Positions 8,555 through 17,444 of a DNA stretch of 50,952 nt are shown here, piece after piece. The notes under the pieces were generated by a model that was not told the DNA's origin, made no database searches, and saw only the letters and a list, made by a program, of their open reading frames with translations. The first letter of the stretch is position 1; the number at the start of each line of letters is the position of its first letter. Source of the stretch: Deltaproteobacteria bacterium (GTDB lineage Bacteria; Desulfobacterota; Binatia; UTPRO1). Both the position numbers and the translations under genes were made by a program. The DNA lies in contig JAJCZP010000078.1 of assembly GCA_029262315.1 (NCBI GenBank), forward strand, positions 1 through 50,952. The letters run 5' to 3'.

Positions 8555-9244
8555 ATGCGCAGACGAGCGCAAATGTCGCTACACCTTCCCGATCCGCCGC
8601 GGTGGGGTGGACGCCGGCCTGGGGCGGGGCGCAAGCCGAGTGCGCATCCCGGCTTGCCGCATGGCTGTCGTCCGAAGTTCTCGTCGTTGCCGGCGCATGT
8701 GACGCTCAAGGTCCGGCCTGGCATTCCCTCGCTGCGTACGGCCCGTCTCGTTCGTGAAGTCGAGCGATCGTTCGGTGCGGGCTGCGCGCGGCCGGGCTTT
8801 CGGCTCGTGCACTATTCGCTGCAAGGGAATCACGCGCATCTCGTCGTCGAGGCGCGGGACCGCGCCGCGCTCGGCCGCGGCATGATGGCGATCGGCGGGC
8901 GCCTTGCACGCGCGGTCAATAGAGTGTTCGGGCTGTCGGGGAGGGTCTTCGCGGACCGCTACCATCTGCGCATCTTGCGGACTCCGCGCGAGGTCCGTGC
9001 CGTTCTCCGTTACGTATTGCTGAACTCTCGCTTGCACGCGCGGCCGGTGAGAAAGACCGTGCGGCTCGACCCCGCGTCCTCAGCGCGCTGGTTCGATGGT
9101 TGGCGGCGGAGCGCCCGGAGAGCCGTCGGGGCGAGCGGGGATGCGGCGCCACCGGCTACGCCCGTGGCGCGGGCGCGAACATGGTTACTCACGACGGGCT
9201 GGCGCCGCCACGGCTTACTGGAACCCGCTGACGTTCCTGGGTGA
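8555..9244 (+). CDS. REP-associated tyrosine transposase (RAYT)/Y1 transposase-like protein
   Basis: A 229-residue single-domain Y1 (HUH) nuclease relative. RRPGAGRKPSAHPG is the leader motif typical of this subgroup. HYSLQGNHAHLVVEA contains the metal-binding His-x-His (H93, H95). GRVFADRYH is the conserved strand before the catalytic helix, and LRYVLLNSRLHA supplies the likely nucleophile Tyr153. These proteins are usually single-copy, domesticated relatives of IS200/IS605 transposases that nick at short palindromic REP sequences; they are not autonomous insertion sequences. No flanking IS ends are visible, although hairpins lie just upstream. The active-site residues look intact. Confidence 0.85.
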   Translation: MRRRAQMSLHLPDPPRWGGRRPGAGRKPSAHPGLPHGCRPKFSSLPAHVTLKVRPGIPSLRTARLVREVERSFGAGCARPGFRLVHYSLQGNHAHLVVEARDRAALGRGMMAIGGRLARAVNRVFGLSGRVFADRYHLRILRTPREVRAVLRYVLLNSRLHARPVRKTVRLDPASSARWFDGWRRSARRAVGASGDAAPPATPVARARTWLLTTGWRRHGLLEPADVPG

Positions 9245-9685
9245 CGACGGGTTGCCTTGCGGTGGTGGAGCGCGGCGACTGCCTGCTGATACCGCGGTCG
9301 TTCGTGGGCACTGTCGTTGCCGGGTGGCGGTCACAGTATCAGAGCAGCGAGCTGCGGAGCGTCCTCCTCAATCGAGGCACCCCCGATTCGGCGCAGTCAT
9401 TTGGCCAGAGGAACCCAGTGGCTGCTCAGGTACGTCGCCCCCGGGCGACCGCTCGCCTGCGGTAGTGTACGCGTCGACGAAGTAGTCGATGTTGACGTTC
9501 GTAGTGTCGGGCACGATCGGGTGAGGGACCTCGCTACTGCTCAGCTGCCCCATGTGGCCGTCGAAGACGCACGCGCCCTCGATCTTGGCCGTACCGACGT
9601 CTGCGAAGGGAACGGCGCATTTGCCAGCGACCTTCATGTCCTTTTCCAGCGTGATGCGGCGTGTCCGCGCAGCGTCCGAGGGGGG
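9245..9685. other. Intergenic region, one weak minus-strand frame
   Basis: About 440 bp between the RAYT gene and the convergent PMT-family gene. Apart from the possible small CDS listed next, I see no gene, repeat or clear terminator. Confidence 0.4.
9368..9637 (-). CDS. Possible small hypothetical protein
   Basis: An 89-residue frame 48 bp after the stop of the PMT-family gene, in the same direction. Its composition is protein-like rather than that of a typical high-GC shadow frame, with Asp/Val/Tyr-rich segments such as TTNVNIDYFVDAYT. I recognise no family. There is no strong ribosome-binding site before the ATG. It may be a decayed gene end or chance. Confidence 0.3.
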   Translation of the reverse strand: MKVAGKCAVPFADVGTAKIEGACVFDGHMGQLSSSEVPHPIVPDTTNVNIDYFVDAYTTAGERSPGGDVPEQPLGSSGQMTAPNRGCLD

Positions 9686-11662
9686 TCAGTCGTTCCAGCG
9701 TTCGACCCAGTACAGGTAGATCGAGTCGGCGACGACGGCGTCGGGGGTGCGTCGGCGGAGGGCGGCGTAGGTTCGGCTCTCGGCCGGGAGCAGGTAGGTG
9801 CCTTGGAGATGGGTGGCGCTGATGGCGACCCAGCCTGGGAGTTCGGGCGGGCGGGGGGCGTAGCCGATGCTGCCGCCGCCGTGGACTGCCATGCGGTACG
9901 AGCCGGCAAGGGGGGTGAACGAGAGGCCGTAGGCGGCGGGGTCGGCGGTTCCGAAGTAGGCGAGGTTGATGTGTTCAACCTCGTTGGTTTGCATCCAGCG
10001 CTTGAGCGCGGGGAGGCCTTGGCCCCAATCGAGGTTGGAATCGGAGAGGAGATGCAGTCCGCCGCGAGCGCCCCCGGCGGCGCTGTTGAAGAAGGGGAGA
10101 TAGTACGGGCGGGCGCCGAGGGTTTCGATTGTCAGCAGCAGGAGTGCTCCAGTACAGACACCTACGGCGGCGCGCCGGCCGGCGATGCGACCCAACGCTG
10201 CCGGCACGATGCCGACGAGGACGTAGAGGAACGGCAACGCCGGGAGGATGTGGCGGTACCCAATATTGAGGTTCGAGTTCATGGCGGTGCCCATGACGAC
10301 GAGCGGCGGTACGACCATGAAGGCCAGTTCGTGGCAGAAACTACGGCCCGCTCCCGGTTCGTCCTCCGGGCTCCTTCGCGTGGTGGGCTGCGCTGTGGGG
10401 GCGGTCCAACGGCGCGCGAGCGCGAACGTGGCGAGACCGAGCGCTAGGGTGAAGAGCGCGAGTGATCCAAGCGGGGTTTTGACGGCGAAGGCGATCGGAA
10501 AGTAGCTGGTCCAGCCTGTGAGCGAGATCTCGCCGAGCAAGAACGCGCGGCGGACTTGCGCCATCGCGGCGGCGAAGGTGAGGCCGAACGCGTATCCTTC
10601 CGGCACGACTCGATGCTCGTGTGCGGCGAGGATGATACGCTCGCTGAGGCCGGGTTCGCGCCGCGCGGCCTCGGCGGCGAGGGCGGCGTGGCGCGGTATC
10701 GGCGTGCCGGCCACGAGATGGTCCCGCGTGACGCCGATCTCGCGAATACGGGTGGCCCAGGTTGCGATGGGGAGCGTGCTCGTGCCGTCCGCCGTGGCCG
10801 AGTAGCGGAAGCCGTACGTCGCCCAGAGTCCGCCCCATGCGATCAGACTCCACAGCGCGAGTAGTCCGAGGACACGCACGACCCGACGTCCGATTCCGTG
10901 CCCGACCGTGGTCCGCCGATCGTGCTCGACGCGTGAGGCAGCGCCGCCCGACCAGGGATCGCTCGATGAAACCCGGAGCGCGGCGAAGAGGGCGACGCAC
11001 GGAATGAGTAGGACGGCGGAATGCTTGCTCGCGAATGCTGCGGCGATGGCGATGCCGGTGCCGAGGGCTGCGGGCACGGACAGGTGGGCGAACGTTCGCG
11101 ACGCGCCGTACGTGGCCAGGACGAAGAAGAGGCTAAAGCCGAGATCGGTAGTGGCGAGCGTGCCGTGGGCGAGCAGATTGGGATCGAGCGCCGCCGCGGT
11201 CGCGGCGACGAGCGCGCCCGTGGTGCCGAACACGTGCCGTGTCCAATGAAAGATAGCCACCACGAGTAGCGCGCCGAGCGCGAGGACGACGAGGCGGGCA
11301 CGCCAGAGCAGGGGGGCCGGCGCGTTGTCGGTGAAGAGGAATCGCTGTCCGAAGATCCAGTGCGCGTCGATCTCGCGTCGTGCGGCCTCGAACGCACGTT
11401 CGGCCGCGGGCGAGATCGTCGGCGATTGTCCGAGCAGGGCGAGCGCCGTGAGCTGCTTTATCAATGGCGGGTGCTCGGGGCCGAGGCGGTAATCGCCGCG
11501 CGTGAGGTAGGTATACCCGGCCGGGACGTGCTCGGTTTCGTCGTAGGTTGCCGAGTTCTCGTTCAGCGCCGGGAGGGCCAGGCCGACGAAGAGCAGCGCG
11601 GGCACGAGGCCGACGAGCGCCGCCCATCGCGATCTGGTCTGGCGCGGTGTCGTCTCGCTCAC
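9686..11662 (-). CDS. PMT/ArnT-like family 39 glycosyltransferase
   Basis: A 658-residue polytopic membrane protein of the GT-C fold. The N-terminal region YDETEHVPAGYTYLTRGDYR followed by GPEHPPLIKQL is the hallmark first-loop motif of PMT_2 proteins, with the Asp-Glu pair expected to bind a polyprenyl-phosphate sugar donor. About ten hydrophobic segments follow, then a soluble C-terminal part containing DSNLDWGQGLPALKRW, which is common in this subgroup. The start is GTG at 11662, which overlaps the stop of the upstream TMTC-like gene (GTGA). The frame upstream of it lies inside that gene. It probably glycosylates an exported protein or lipid; the acceptor is unknown. Confidence 0.85.
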   Translation of the reverse strand: MSETTPRQTRSRWAALVGLVPALLFVGLALPALNENSATYDETEHVPAGYTYLTRGDYRLGPEHPPLIKQLTALALLGQSPTISPAAERAFEAARREIDAHWIFGQRFLFTDNAPAPLLWRARLVVLALGALLVVAIFHWTRHVFGTTGALVAATAAALDPNLLAHGTLATTDLGFSLFFVLATYGASRTFAHLSVPAALGTGIAIAAAFASKHSAVLLIPCVALFAALRVSSSDPWSGGAASRVEHDRRTTVGHGIGRRVVRVLGLLALWSLIAWGGLWATYGFRYSATADGTSTLPIATWATRIREIGVTRDHLVAGTPIPRHAALAAEAARREPGLSERIILAAHEHRVVPEGYAFGLTFAAAMAQVRRAFLLGEISLTGWTSYFPIAFAVKTPLGSLALFTLALGLATFALARRWTAPTAQPTTRRSPEDEPGAGRSFCHELAFMVVPPLVVMGTAMNSNLNIGYRHILPALPFLYVLVGIVPAALGRIAGRRAAVGVCTGALLLLTIETLGARPYYLPFFNSAAGGARGGLHLLSDSNLDWGQGLPALKRWMQTNEVEHINLAYFGTADPAAYGLSFTPLAGSYRMAVHGGGSIGYAPRPPELPGWVAISATHLQGTYLLPAESRTYAALRRRTPDAVVADSIYLYWVERWND

Positions 11663-13338
11663 GATGCGTTCTGCGCTCGCTGCTCGGCTTCGAGACGTTC
11701 GAGAAACGCCTTCTCGTTTTGCAGGGACATCCTCGACCACTGATCGGTTCGGATGCGCTCACATGCGGTGAGCGCCTGGCGTGCCAGCTCCGCGTTACGG
11801 GACACGAGCGCGGTGCGGAGGAGGGTGTGCTGGACGACGAACATGTGCGGCGCGAGCGCCGCCGCCTGTGCGGCGAGTGGCAGCGCGTCATCCGCCCGTT
11901 GGCTGTAGACATAGGCGTTGGCGAGGTTCGCGAGGATCGCCGGTGTCGTTGGGGCTTGCCGCGCGGCACGCTCGAACAGAGGCAACGCCCGCGTAACGTC
12001 GCCGACCGCGAATACGGTACCGGCTAGATTGTTGTTGGCGAATGGCGCCAACGGATCGCGCGCCAGTTCGCGTTCCAGGAACGCGACGCGTGCGTCGTAG
12101 TCGGGCGGTCGGTACGAGCCAGGATGGCCGGCGTAGAGAGGGTAGTGGAGACCCAAGGGCTTCCACAGCTCGAGCGGGTTCCGCCACGTGCGTACCTGTT
12201 GGTATGAAAGCAGCGTGCATGCCGCGACGGCCGCGATCGCCGCGCCCGCGACGACGCGTTGGATTCGTCCCGAGGCGAAACGCACGGTGACGGTCGCCAC
12301 GAGCGCCAGGGGCCCGAGCAGCGCCAGGTGCAGGAAGCGGTCCTGCATCATGGCGCGAAACGGCACCAGGATGTTCAGCATGGGCGCCAGGCAGATCGCG
12401 AACCAGAGCATCCAGAAGGCCTCGGTACGACGGCGGCTGAGCAGCCAGCCGGTCAGCCCCGCGAGGCCCACGAGTCCGATCACTGCCGCCAGGACAGGAG
12501 GATCGAGCAGCGAGCCGCGGAGCGGCACGTCGTAGCCCGAGCGGAGGTCGAGCGGCAGGATGATCTTTCCGAGGTAGCGGAAGAACACGACGAAGCTGCT
12601 GAACCAGCTCACGATGACGCTGCCGCCGTGCCAGCTCGTGCCGTGGATCGGATTGCCGGCGAGATTGAAGTACGCGACGGCCGCGCCGAGGAGCAACATC
12701 GGGACGACGGCGGCCACATCGCGCCACCGCAGGCGATGGCAGAACGTCCACTCGTAGACGAGGCAGATGGCGGGCAGGACCATCGTGTTCATCTTGCTCA
12801 GCAGCGCGAGCGTCAGGAGCGCGAACGTCCCGAGGTAGCCGAGGACACTCGGGCGCGCCGAGAAGCGGATGTACGCGAGGAATGCGCCGAAGAAGAACAG
12901 CCCCGACAGCACGTTCTTCCGCTCGCCGATCCAGGCGACCGATTCCACCTGGACGGGGTGTACCGCCCACAGGAGACTCGTCAGCAGCGCGGCGGGCGGC
13001 GGAAGATCCAGGCGCAGGAGCAAGAGATAGACGACGAACCCGCATGCGATGTGGATCACCAGATTGGTGATGTGGTACCCGACCGGGTTCAGTCCCCAGA
13101 AGTGATAGTCGATGGCGATCGTCAGCACCTTGACGGGAATGAAGTTCGAGTCGTCGAAAGTCGTGAATATCTTCGACAGGTGCTCACGATCGAGGCCGCG
13201 GATGCTCTCCTTCTTGACGACGCTCACCTTGTCGTCGGAGACGAAGCCGCCCTGGAAGCTGTCGCTGTAGGCGACGAAAGTGACGACCGCGATCGCGAGA
13301 AGGTGGAGCCAGAGCGTCGTTGTCGAGCGGCGGGCCAT
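11659..13338 (-). CDS. TMTC-like polytopic membrane protein with C-terminal TPRs
   Basis: A 559-residue membrane protein of the same architecture as the products at 5993 and 32579. It has GGFVSDDKVSVVKKESIRGL (acidic pair in the first loop), NPVGYHITNLVIHIACGFVV, and HPVQVESVAWIGERKNVLSG, which is the classic TMTC/DUF1736-type signature. TPR-like helices occupy residues ~420-520. Its ATG shares one base with the TGA of the LOG gene (TGATG), and its TGA overlaps the next GTG, so LOG, this gene and the PMT-family gene form one coupled operon. A glycosyltransferase or sugar-lipid handling role is inferred from the fold. Confidence 0.82.
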   Translation of the reverse strand: MARRSTTTLWLHLLAIAVVTFVAYSDSFQGGFVSDDKVSVVKKESIRGLDREHLSKIFTTFDDSNFIPVKVLTIAIDYHFWGLNPVGYHITNLVIHIACGFVVYLLLLRLDLPPPAALLTSLLWAVHPVQVESVAWIGERKNVLSGLFFFGAFLAYIRFSARPSVLGYLGTFALLTLALLSKMNTMVLPAICLVYEWTFCHRLRWRDVAAVVPMLLLGAAVAYFNLAGNPIHGTSWHGGSVIVSWFSSFVVFFRYLGKIILPLDLRSGYDVPLRGSLLDPPVLAAVIGLVGLAGLTGWLLSRRRTEAFWMLWFAICLAPMLNILVPFRAMMQDRFLHLALLGPLALVATVTVRFASGRIQRVVAGAAIAAVAACTLLSYQQVRTWRNPLELWKPLGLHYPLYAGHPGSYRPPDYDARVAFLERELARDPLAPFANNNLAGTVFAVGDVTRALPLFERAARQAPTTPAILANLANAYVYSQRADDALPLAAQAAALAPHMFVVQHTLLRTALVSRNAELARQALTACERIRTDQWSRMSLQNEKAFLERLEAEQRAQNAS

Positions 13339-13895
13339 CAGCGGTCGTCGATCTTCGACGCGGCGGTGTCGAGTCGGGCCAGCGCTGTTGCCGCGTCCGG
13401 CACGAACGTCAGGAGGTCGCGGTATTTCTCCTTCACCAGGCTGCGGCTGATCTGGACGTCGATCAGCTGTCGGAGTGGGCTCCAGAATCCGTCGTGGTCG
13501 ATGGCGATCAGGGGTTTCGCGTGCATGCCGAGTTGGCGTTCGACGAGAATCTCCGACAGCTCCTCGAGGGTGCCAAAGCCCCCCGGGAGGGCGACGAACG
13601 CATCACCGCGGTGTGCCAGGCCGGCCTTTCGGCTGCGCATGTCGGTGACCGTCGCCAAGTCGTGCAGGCCCCCGTGGGCGACTCGCGCGAAGGTGTCCAG
13701 GATCACGCCCTCGACGCGTCCGCCACCAGCCAGGGCGCCGTCCGCCACGGCGCCCATCAGCCCGATCGTGGCGCCTCCATATACAAGTACCCAGCCCCGA
13801 GCGGCGATGCCGGCCCCGAGTTCACGGGCGAGCGCGAGCAGGGGTTCCGGGGCTTGGGTGGCGGAGCCCGCGTACACCGTGACCGTTCGGATCAT
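13338..13895 (-). CDS. LOG-family nucleotide phosphoribohydrolase
   Basis: A 185-residue Rossmann-type protein of the LOG family. It carries the diagnostic PGGFGTLEELSE (PGGxGTxxE) motif, VYGGATIGLMGAVADGAL, and the Arg-Lys pair in MRSRKAG. Family members release free base from nucleoside 5'-monophosphates (the cytokinin-activating reaction in plants; AMP and related nucleotides in bacteria). The start at 13895 is chosen for the typical N terminus MIRTVTVYAGSA and an AGGAGG site just upstream. Longer frames lack one. It is the first gene of an operon with two GT-C membrane proteins, an association with no obvious metabolic explanation. Confidence 0.9.
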   Translation of the reverse strand: MIRTVTVYAGSATQAPEPLLALARELGAGIAARGWVLVYGGATIGLMGAVADGALAGGGRVEGVILDTFARVAHGGLHDLATVTDMRSRKAGLAHRGDAFVALPGGFGTLEELSEILVERQLGMHAKPLIAIDHDGFWSPLRQLIDVQISRSLVKEKYRDLLTFVPDAATALARLDTAASKIDDR

Positions 13896-14076
13896 GACCC
13901 TCCTGCATAGCCCGGGGCTTCGATGGGCGCACGTCCTGGGTCGATGGCCGCTGTGCGCGCCGAGCGGCCAAGCCAGCCTCGTAGTTCCCCGTGGGGTGGG
14001 CGGCGGGACCGCATGGCAAGTGCGTGGCTGCGCACTCCGCATGCGTAACAACGCGTCGCGTCATGCTAAATTTTAG

Positions 14077-14106
14077 TTGACAGGTCACATGCGCCTATCG
14101 CATATT
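14077..14106 (+). promoter_or_regulatory. Strong sigma-70-like promoter for the Cys-rich exoprotein gene
   Basis: Consensus -35 TTGACA at 14077-14082, an 18-bp spacer and CATATT at 14101-14106. It is about 250 bp upstream of the start codon, giving a long untranslated leader. An overlapping palindrome CTAAATTTTAG lies just upstream, and on the other strand it offers TAAAAT as a possible -10 for the divergent LOG operon. Confidence 0.5.
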
Positions 14107-14358
14107 CACCGCGCAGAGCCGCTCGTGCCGTCTTGGATACAGCCGGTGAGCGGTCAAAACCGTTGCAACTCGCTGTACTAGGAGGAACGTCGAAGCAAAC
14201 AACTACGCGGACTGCCGAAACCGGTGAGGCCGCGAAGTCGCGTGTGAACGGCACTCGAGTCATTCATGGATCTACAGCGTAATACCCACTCTCAAGATCC
14301 GTCCCATTGTTGTGGGGACGGTACAGCCAATGACCACCCCAAAACGAAGGAGGGCATC
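14107..14358 (+). other. Long 5' leader of the Cys-rich exoprotein gene
   Basis: About 250 bases without a coding frame of its own. It contains an orphan AGGAGG at 14180-14185 with no start codon at the right distance, and a segment (GCAAAC at 14195, then GCCGAAACCGG near 14213) faintly like a GEMM/c-di-GMP riboswitch. The full conserved core is not there. The real Shine-Dalgarno AAGGAGG is at 14347-14353. Confidence 0.4.
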
Positions 14359-16989
14359 ATGAGATTCGGCCTAAAGAGCGCCATAGTTGGCATCGCGGCA
14401 TTCGCGGTGTTGGCGGCGTCAGGAGGGGCTGCGTTCGCTAAGCTTAGCGACCTCGTCGACCCCGATGAGATCAAGGCAGCGGCAAAGTGTGTCGCTACCA
14501 TTCAAAAGTCGGCCGCCAAGTACACCGCGGCCCACATGAAGCTGGTCATCAAGTGCAAGGCGGCCATCGTCGCGGGCAAGACCGCGGCACCGCTGTCGAG
14601 TTGCAACCCGCTCACGGGTGACCTCGCGGCCAAGGACGCCGGAAACTTCGGTAAATTGGGCTCTGGGATCGCCGGCAAGTGCTGCGGTAAAGACAAGGCC
14701 TGCGGCACGGGCTCCGGTGACGATGCCGACATCCCGCTCGGCAACATCAACTGGGACATCGGCACCTGTCCTGAGCTCCAGGGCCAGGGCGGTACCGTCG
14801 TCATCGCAGATGCCGGCGACATCGCCGATTGCATCGGACCGCAGGCGCGGTTTGCCAACCACAAGGTGGCGAACTCCGTCGGTGCGGACGTCCTCGACAG
14901 CAGCCTCTTCGGCGCCGCCGTTGACCCGGGCAAGTCCGCCAACAAGTGCCAGGCCACTGCGTTCAAGAGCCTGACCAAGTTCTATCTCGCGAAGAGCAAG
15001 ATCATCGGGAAGTGCTGGGCGGCCAAGGCCAAGCTGAAGGGCGACGACTTCGACGACGCCATTCAGTGCCCGGACACGGACATGATCAAGAACAAGACCA
15101 GCCCGGCGATCGAAAAGACCGAGAAGAAGCTTGCGGCCGCGCTCTGCAAGAAGTGCGGTGGCTTCAAGGAGAATGCCGACGGCAACAAGGACGGTTTCTG
15201 TGACGCCGATCCTGGTTTCACCGCCCTCGGGTTCCTCGCCAAGAAGTTCCGCTGCCCGAACGTTACGGTTCCGGGGAGCACCACCACGCATTTCTATGAC
15301 GATGATGCCATCGACTCGAACGGCGTTGACTGCTCCAAGATGGGCGACCCCTTCGTCGACACCATCCAGGAGTACATCAATTGCACGACGTGCATCGCCG
15401 AGTATCAGGCCGATTGTATGGCCGCGATGGGTAATGGTACCGACGCTGGTCTCGGCATGAACTACCCGACCGAGTGCGTTGGCGTACCTTGCGGCAACGG
15501 TCAGCTCGACGGCGCTGAAGTGTGCGATCCAGGTCTTCCGAGCCCGCAGTGTCCCGGCGGTAACGGTAACCAGGACTGTCACCCGGTCGATTGCGATTGT
15601 AAGTGCCCGGCTCTCGTGACCTTCGAGCCGGATCCGAATGATGCGTCCTCGGTCCTCGACACCGGTTTCAGCGGCTTCGCGCACGGCTCCTCGGTCATCG
15701 GCCTTGGTACCGTGACCGTTGCGCTGAGCGGCGGCGACGAGGGTGCGGCTGGTCTGCGTGACCCCACTTGTGGTGTCATGGACATCGGTGGTCCTCTCCA
15801 GAACCCGGAAGCGGGTGCTGGCCAGATCGACGTCATTCGTTGCAGCATTTCGTCGGATGTTCCTTGCGACGCCGACTCGGATTGTCCGGCGGCGGAGACC
15901 TGTGAGACCTACTTCGGCTCGCGGCTTCCTCTGTCGGCAGGTGGCGTGTCCGCCTGCGTCACCAACCGCTTCACGGGCCCGATCGTCGGTACGGCCGACA
16001 TCGAGACCGGTGACAGCGCCAACTCGGTCAGCATCTCGGCTGAGGTTGTGGTTGGACCGGCGGTCGACAAGCCGTGTGACAACTGCATCGGTGACGTTGT
16101 TGCCAACGACGGTAGCCTCGACGGTACCTGCGACACCGGCTCGAATGCGGGCGGGTCGTGTGACGTTGGCGGCGTGAGCCCGGTTCCGGCCTTCAACGGC
16201 GGCGTTCCGGCTGGTGGCACGGTCAACGGTACCAGCCTCGACTGTCCGCAGGCGCCGGCTGGCTCGAACGTGGGTGTGCTCCCGATCAACCTGTCGAACT
16301 CGACAGGCGTCGAGTCCCTCACGGTTTCGGCATCGGGCCCGGGCTGTACGGCCTTCGGCTTCGGTGGCTCGACCTGTATTTGTGACACGTGTGCGACGGC
16401 TGCGGCCGAGCCGTGTAACTCAGACGCTAACTGTCCGGGTGCCATTGTCGGATCGTGCGGTGGTCTCCGTTGCACGTCGGGTGGCAGCTTCGGTGCGGCG
16501 TGCACCATGGGCGGGAGCATCTTCGACCCGGCCTGCCATGCGCATTGCACGGGTCCTGGTGCCCCAGAGGCCTGTTGCACGGGCCTTGGTACTGGTATCG
16601 CCTGTTCGCCGTGCAGCACGCCCGGTGAGCCGACCAAGCCGAACCCGTGCCTGAGTGGCATGTGTACGGCCGGCGCGTGCACGGATGTCTCCAACGGCTA
16701 CTGCGGACCCACAGAGGGTTTCCGTGGCTGCGCTGTAGACAGCGACTGCACGTTCGCGGGTGACACGTGCACCTTCCTTGACCAGCCGTGTTTCGACGAC
16801 AACGGTGTCGTCGGCGGCATCATCGCGGCGTCTGGTGCGCCGGATGTTCCGGTCAACGACGACTCGCGTCCGACGCTTGCGTCGACCTTCTGTGTGGCTC
16901 CGGTGGCCGCCGCGGCGATCAACACCGCCACGGGTCTGCCGGGTGCTGGTCGCGTAACCCTCACGGGTGACGCGGTTGGCCAGCCGTAA
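14359..16989 (+). CDS. Large exported Cys-rich protein
   Basis: An 876-residue protein. Residues 1-27 form a Sec signal peptide ending AAFA|KLSD. Residues ~28-330 are Ala/Lys-rich helices with regularly placed Cys pairs (KCVATIQKSAAKY, KCKAAI, CCGKDKACG, LCKKCGG). The rest is Gly/Ser/Thr-rich with repeated short motifs of the type CxxDSDC/CxSDxxC: CDADSDCPAAETC, CNSDANCPGA, CAVDSDCTFAGDTC. Dozens of Cys imply a disulphide-stabilised extracellular or surface protein. No catalytic domain is recognisable. ATG 14359 is chosen for its AAGGAGG site and signal peptide; an in-frame upstream extension is rejected. Two tandem hairpins end the transcript. Confidence 0.85.
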   Translation: MRFGLKSAIVGIAAFAVLAASGGAAFAKLSDLVDPDEIKAAAKCVATIQKSAAKYTAAHMKLVIKCKAAIVAGKTAAPLSSCNPLTGDLAAKDAGNFGKLGSGIAGKCCGKDKACGTGSGDDADIPLGNINWDIGTCPELQGQGGTVVIADAGDIADCIGPQARFANHKVANSVGADVLDSSLFGAAVDPGKSANKCQATAFKSLTKFYLAKSKIIGKCWAAKAKLKGDDFDDAIQCPDTDMIKNKTSPAIEKTEKKLAAALCKKCGGFKENADGNKDGFCDADPGFTALGFLAKKFRCPNVTVPGSTTTHFYDDDAIDSNGVDCSKMGDPFVDTIQEYINCTTCIAEYQADCMAAMGNGTDAGLGMNYPTECVGVPCGNGQLDGAEVCDPGLPSPQCPGGNGNQDCHPVDCDCKCPALVTFEPDPNDASSVLDTGFSGFAHGSSVIGLGTVTVALSGGDEGAAGLRDPTCGVMDIGGPLQNPEAGAGQIDVIRCSISSDVPCDADSDCPAAETCETYFGSRLPLSAGGVSACVTNRFTGPIVGTADIETGDSANSVSISAEVVVGPAVDKPCDNCIGDVVANDGSLDGTCDTGSNAGGSCDVGGVSPVPAFNGGVPAGGTVNGTSLDCPQAPAGSNVGVLPINLSNSTGVESLTVSASGPGCTAFGFGGSTCICDTCATAAAEPCNSDANCPGAIVGSCGGLRCTSGGSFGAACTMGGSIFDPACHAHCTGPGAPEACCTGLGTGIACSPCSTPGEPTKPNPCLSGMCTAGACTDVSNGYCGPTEGFRGCAVDSDCTFAGDTCTFLDQPCFDDNGVVGGIIAASGAPDVPVNDDSRPTLASTFCVAPVAAAAINTATGLPGAGRVTLTGDAVGQP

Positions 16990-17008
16990 CTAGCCAATTC
17001 AACTAGCC

Positions 17009-17034
17009 GGGAGGGGCTCGACAGAGCCCCTCCC
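17009..17034 (+). terminator. First of two tandem hairpins
   Basis: Perfect 11-bp stem GGGAGGGGCTC/GAGCCCCTCCC with loop GACA, 20 bp after the stop. No T-tract follows directly. Confidence 0.6.
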
Positions 17035-17048
17035 GCGTAGCATCAGAA

Positions 17049-17083
17049 CGCCCCGGTGGTCCTCGTGACCACCGGGGCGTTTT
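17049..17083 (+). terminator. Intrinsic terminator of the Cys-rich exoprotein gene
   Basis: Perfect 13-bp stem CGCCCCGGTGGTC/GACCACCGGGGCG with loop CTCGT, followed by TTTTCCTTT. This is the best intrinsic terminator on the plus strand in the window. Confidence 0.85.
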
Positions 17084-17444
17084 CCTTTCCTAGCGCGCCT
17101 CGCGTAGCAGCGAGACAGGCTCGAGCGTGCCCCCTCGCCGCACCTGCTGCCCGTTCATCCGGACTGGTAGGTGGGCGCATACGCGATCCGATCCGCGGGG
17201 ACTCCGGAAGGCGCTGCCTGTCGCGAGACGGTCTGCCCCGGTCGGGCCGCCTACGCCCGATCAGGGGTCGCCACACACGCTGTCCGCTACGCCGCTTGGA
17301 CCACAGCCGAGTGGAACCTCAGGTCTCGCCTGCGGAGGGTGTCGGCCGAGCCACGCGCATACCCGGCGGCTGGGATCTCGCCTCCGGGCAGCTGGCTGGA
17401 CGCTCGACGGAGGAGCGACGTCGGGGTCGTCGCGACTGGCGCTG
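17084..17444. other. Intergenic region without recognised feature
   Basis: About 360 bp between the terminator and the convergent membrane-protein gene. Open frames here look like shadows. No repeat, RNA or terminator was found. Confidence 0.4.

Noticed and set aside
8555-9244. Complete IS200/IS605 insertion sequence
   Set aside because: No terminal hairpin pair or second ORF defines element ends; the protein belongs to the domesticated RAYT group.
12259-14076. 605-codon plus-strand frame
   Set aside because: Antisense shadow of the TMTC-like and LOG genes.
14195-14240. c-di-GMP (GEMM) riboswitch
   Set aside because: Only fragments of the consensus are present; the paired core cannot be completed by eye, so it is not listed as a feature.
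14419-15684. 421-codon minus-strand frame
   Set aside because: Antisense to the signal-peptide-bearing Cys-rich protein, which has the promoter, ribosome-binding site and terminator.
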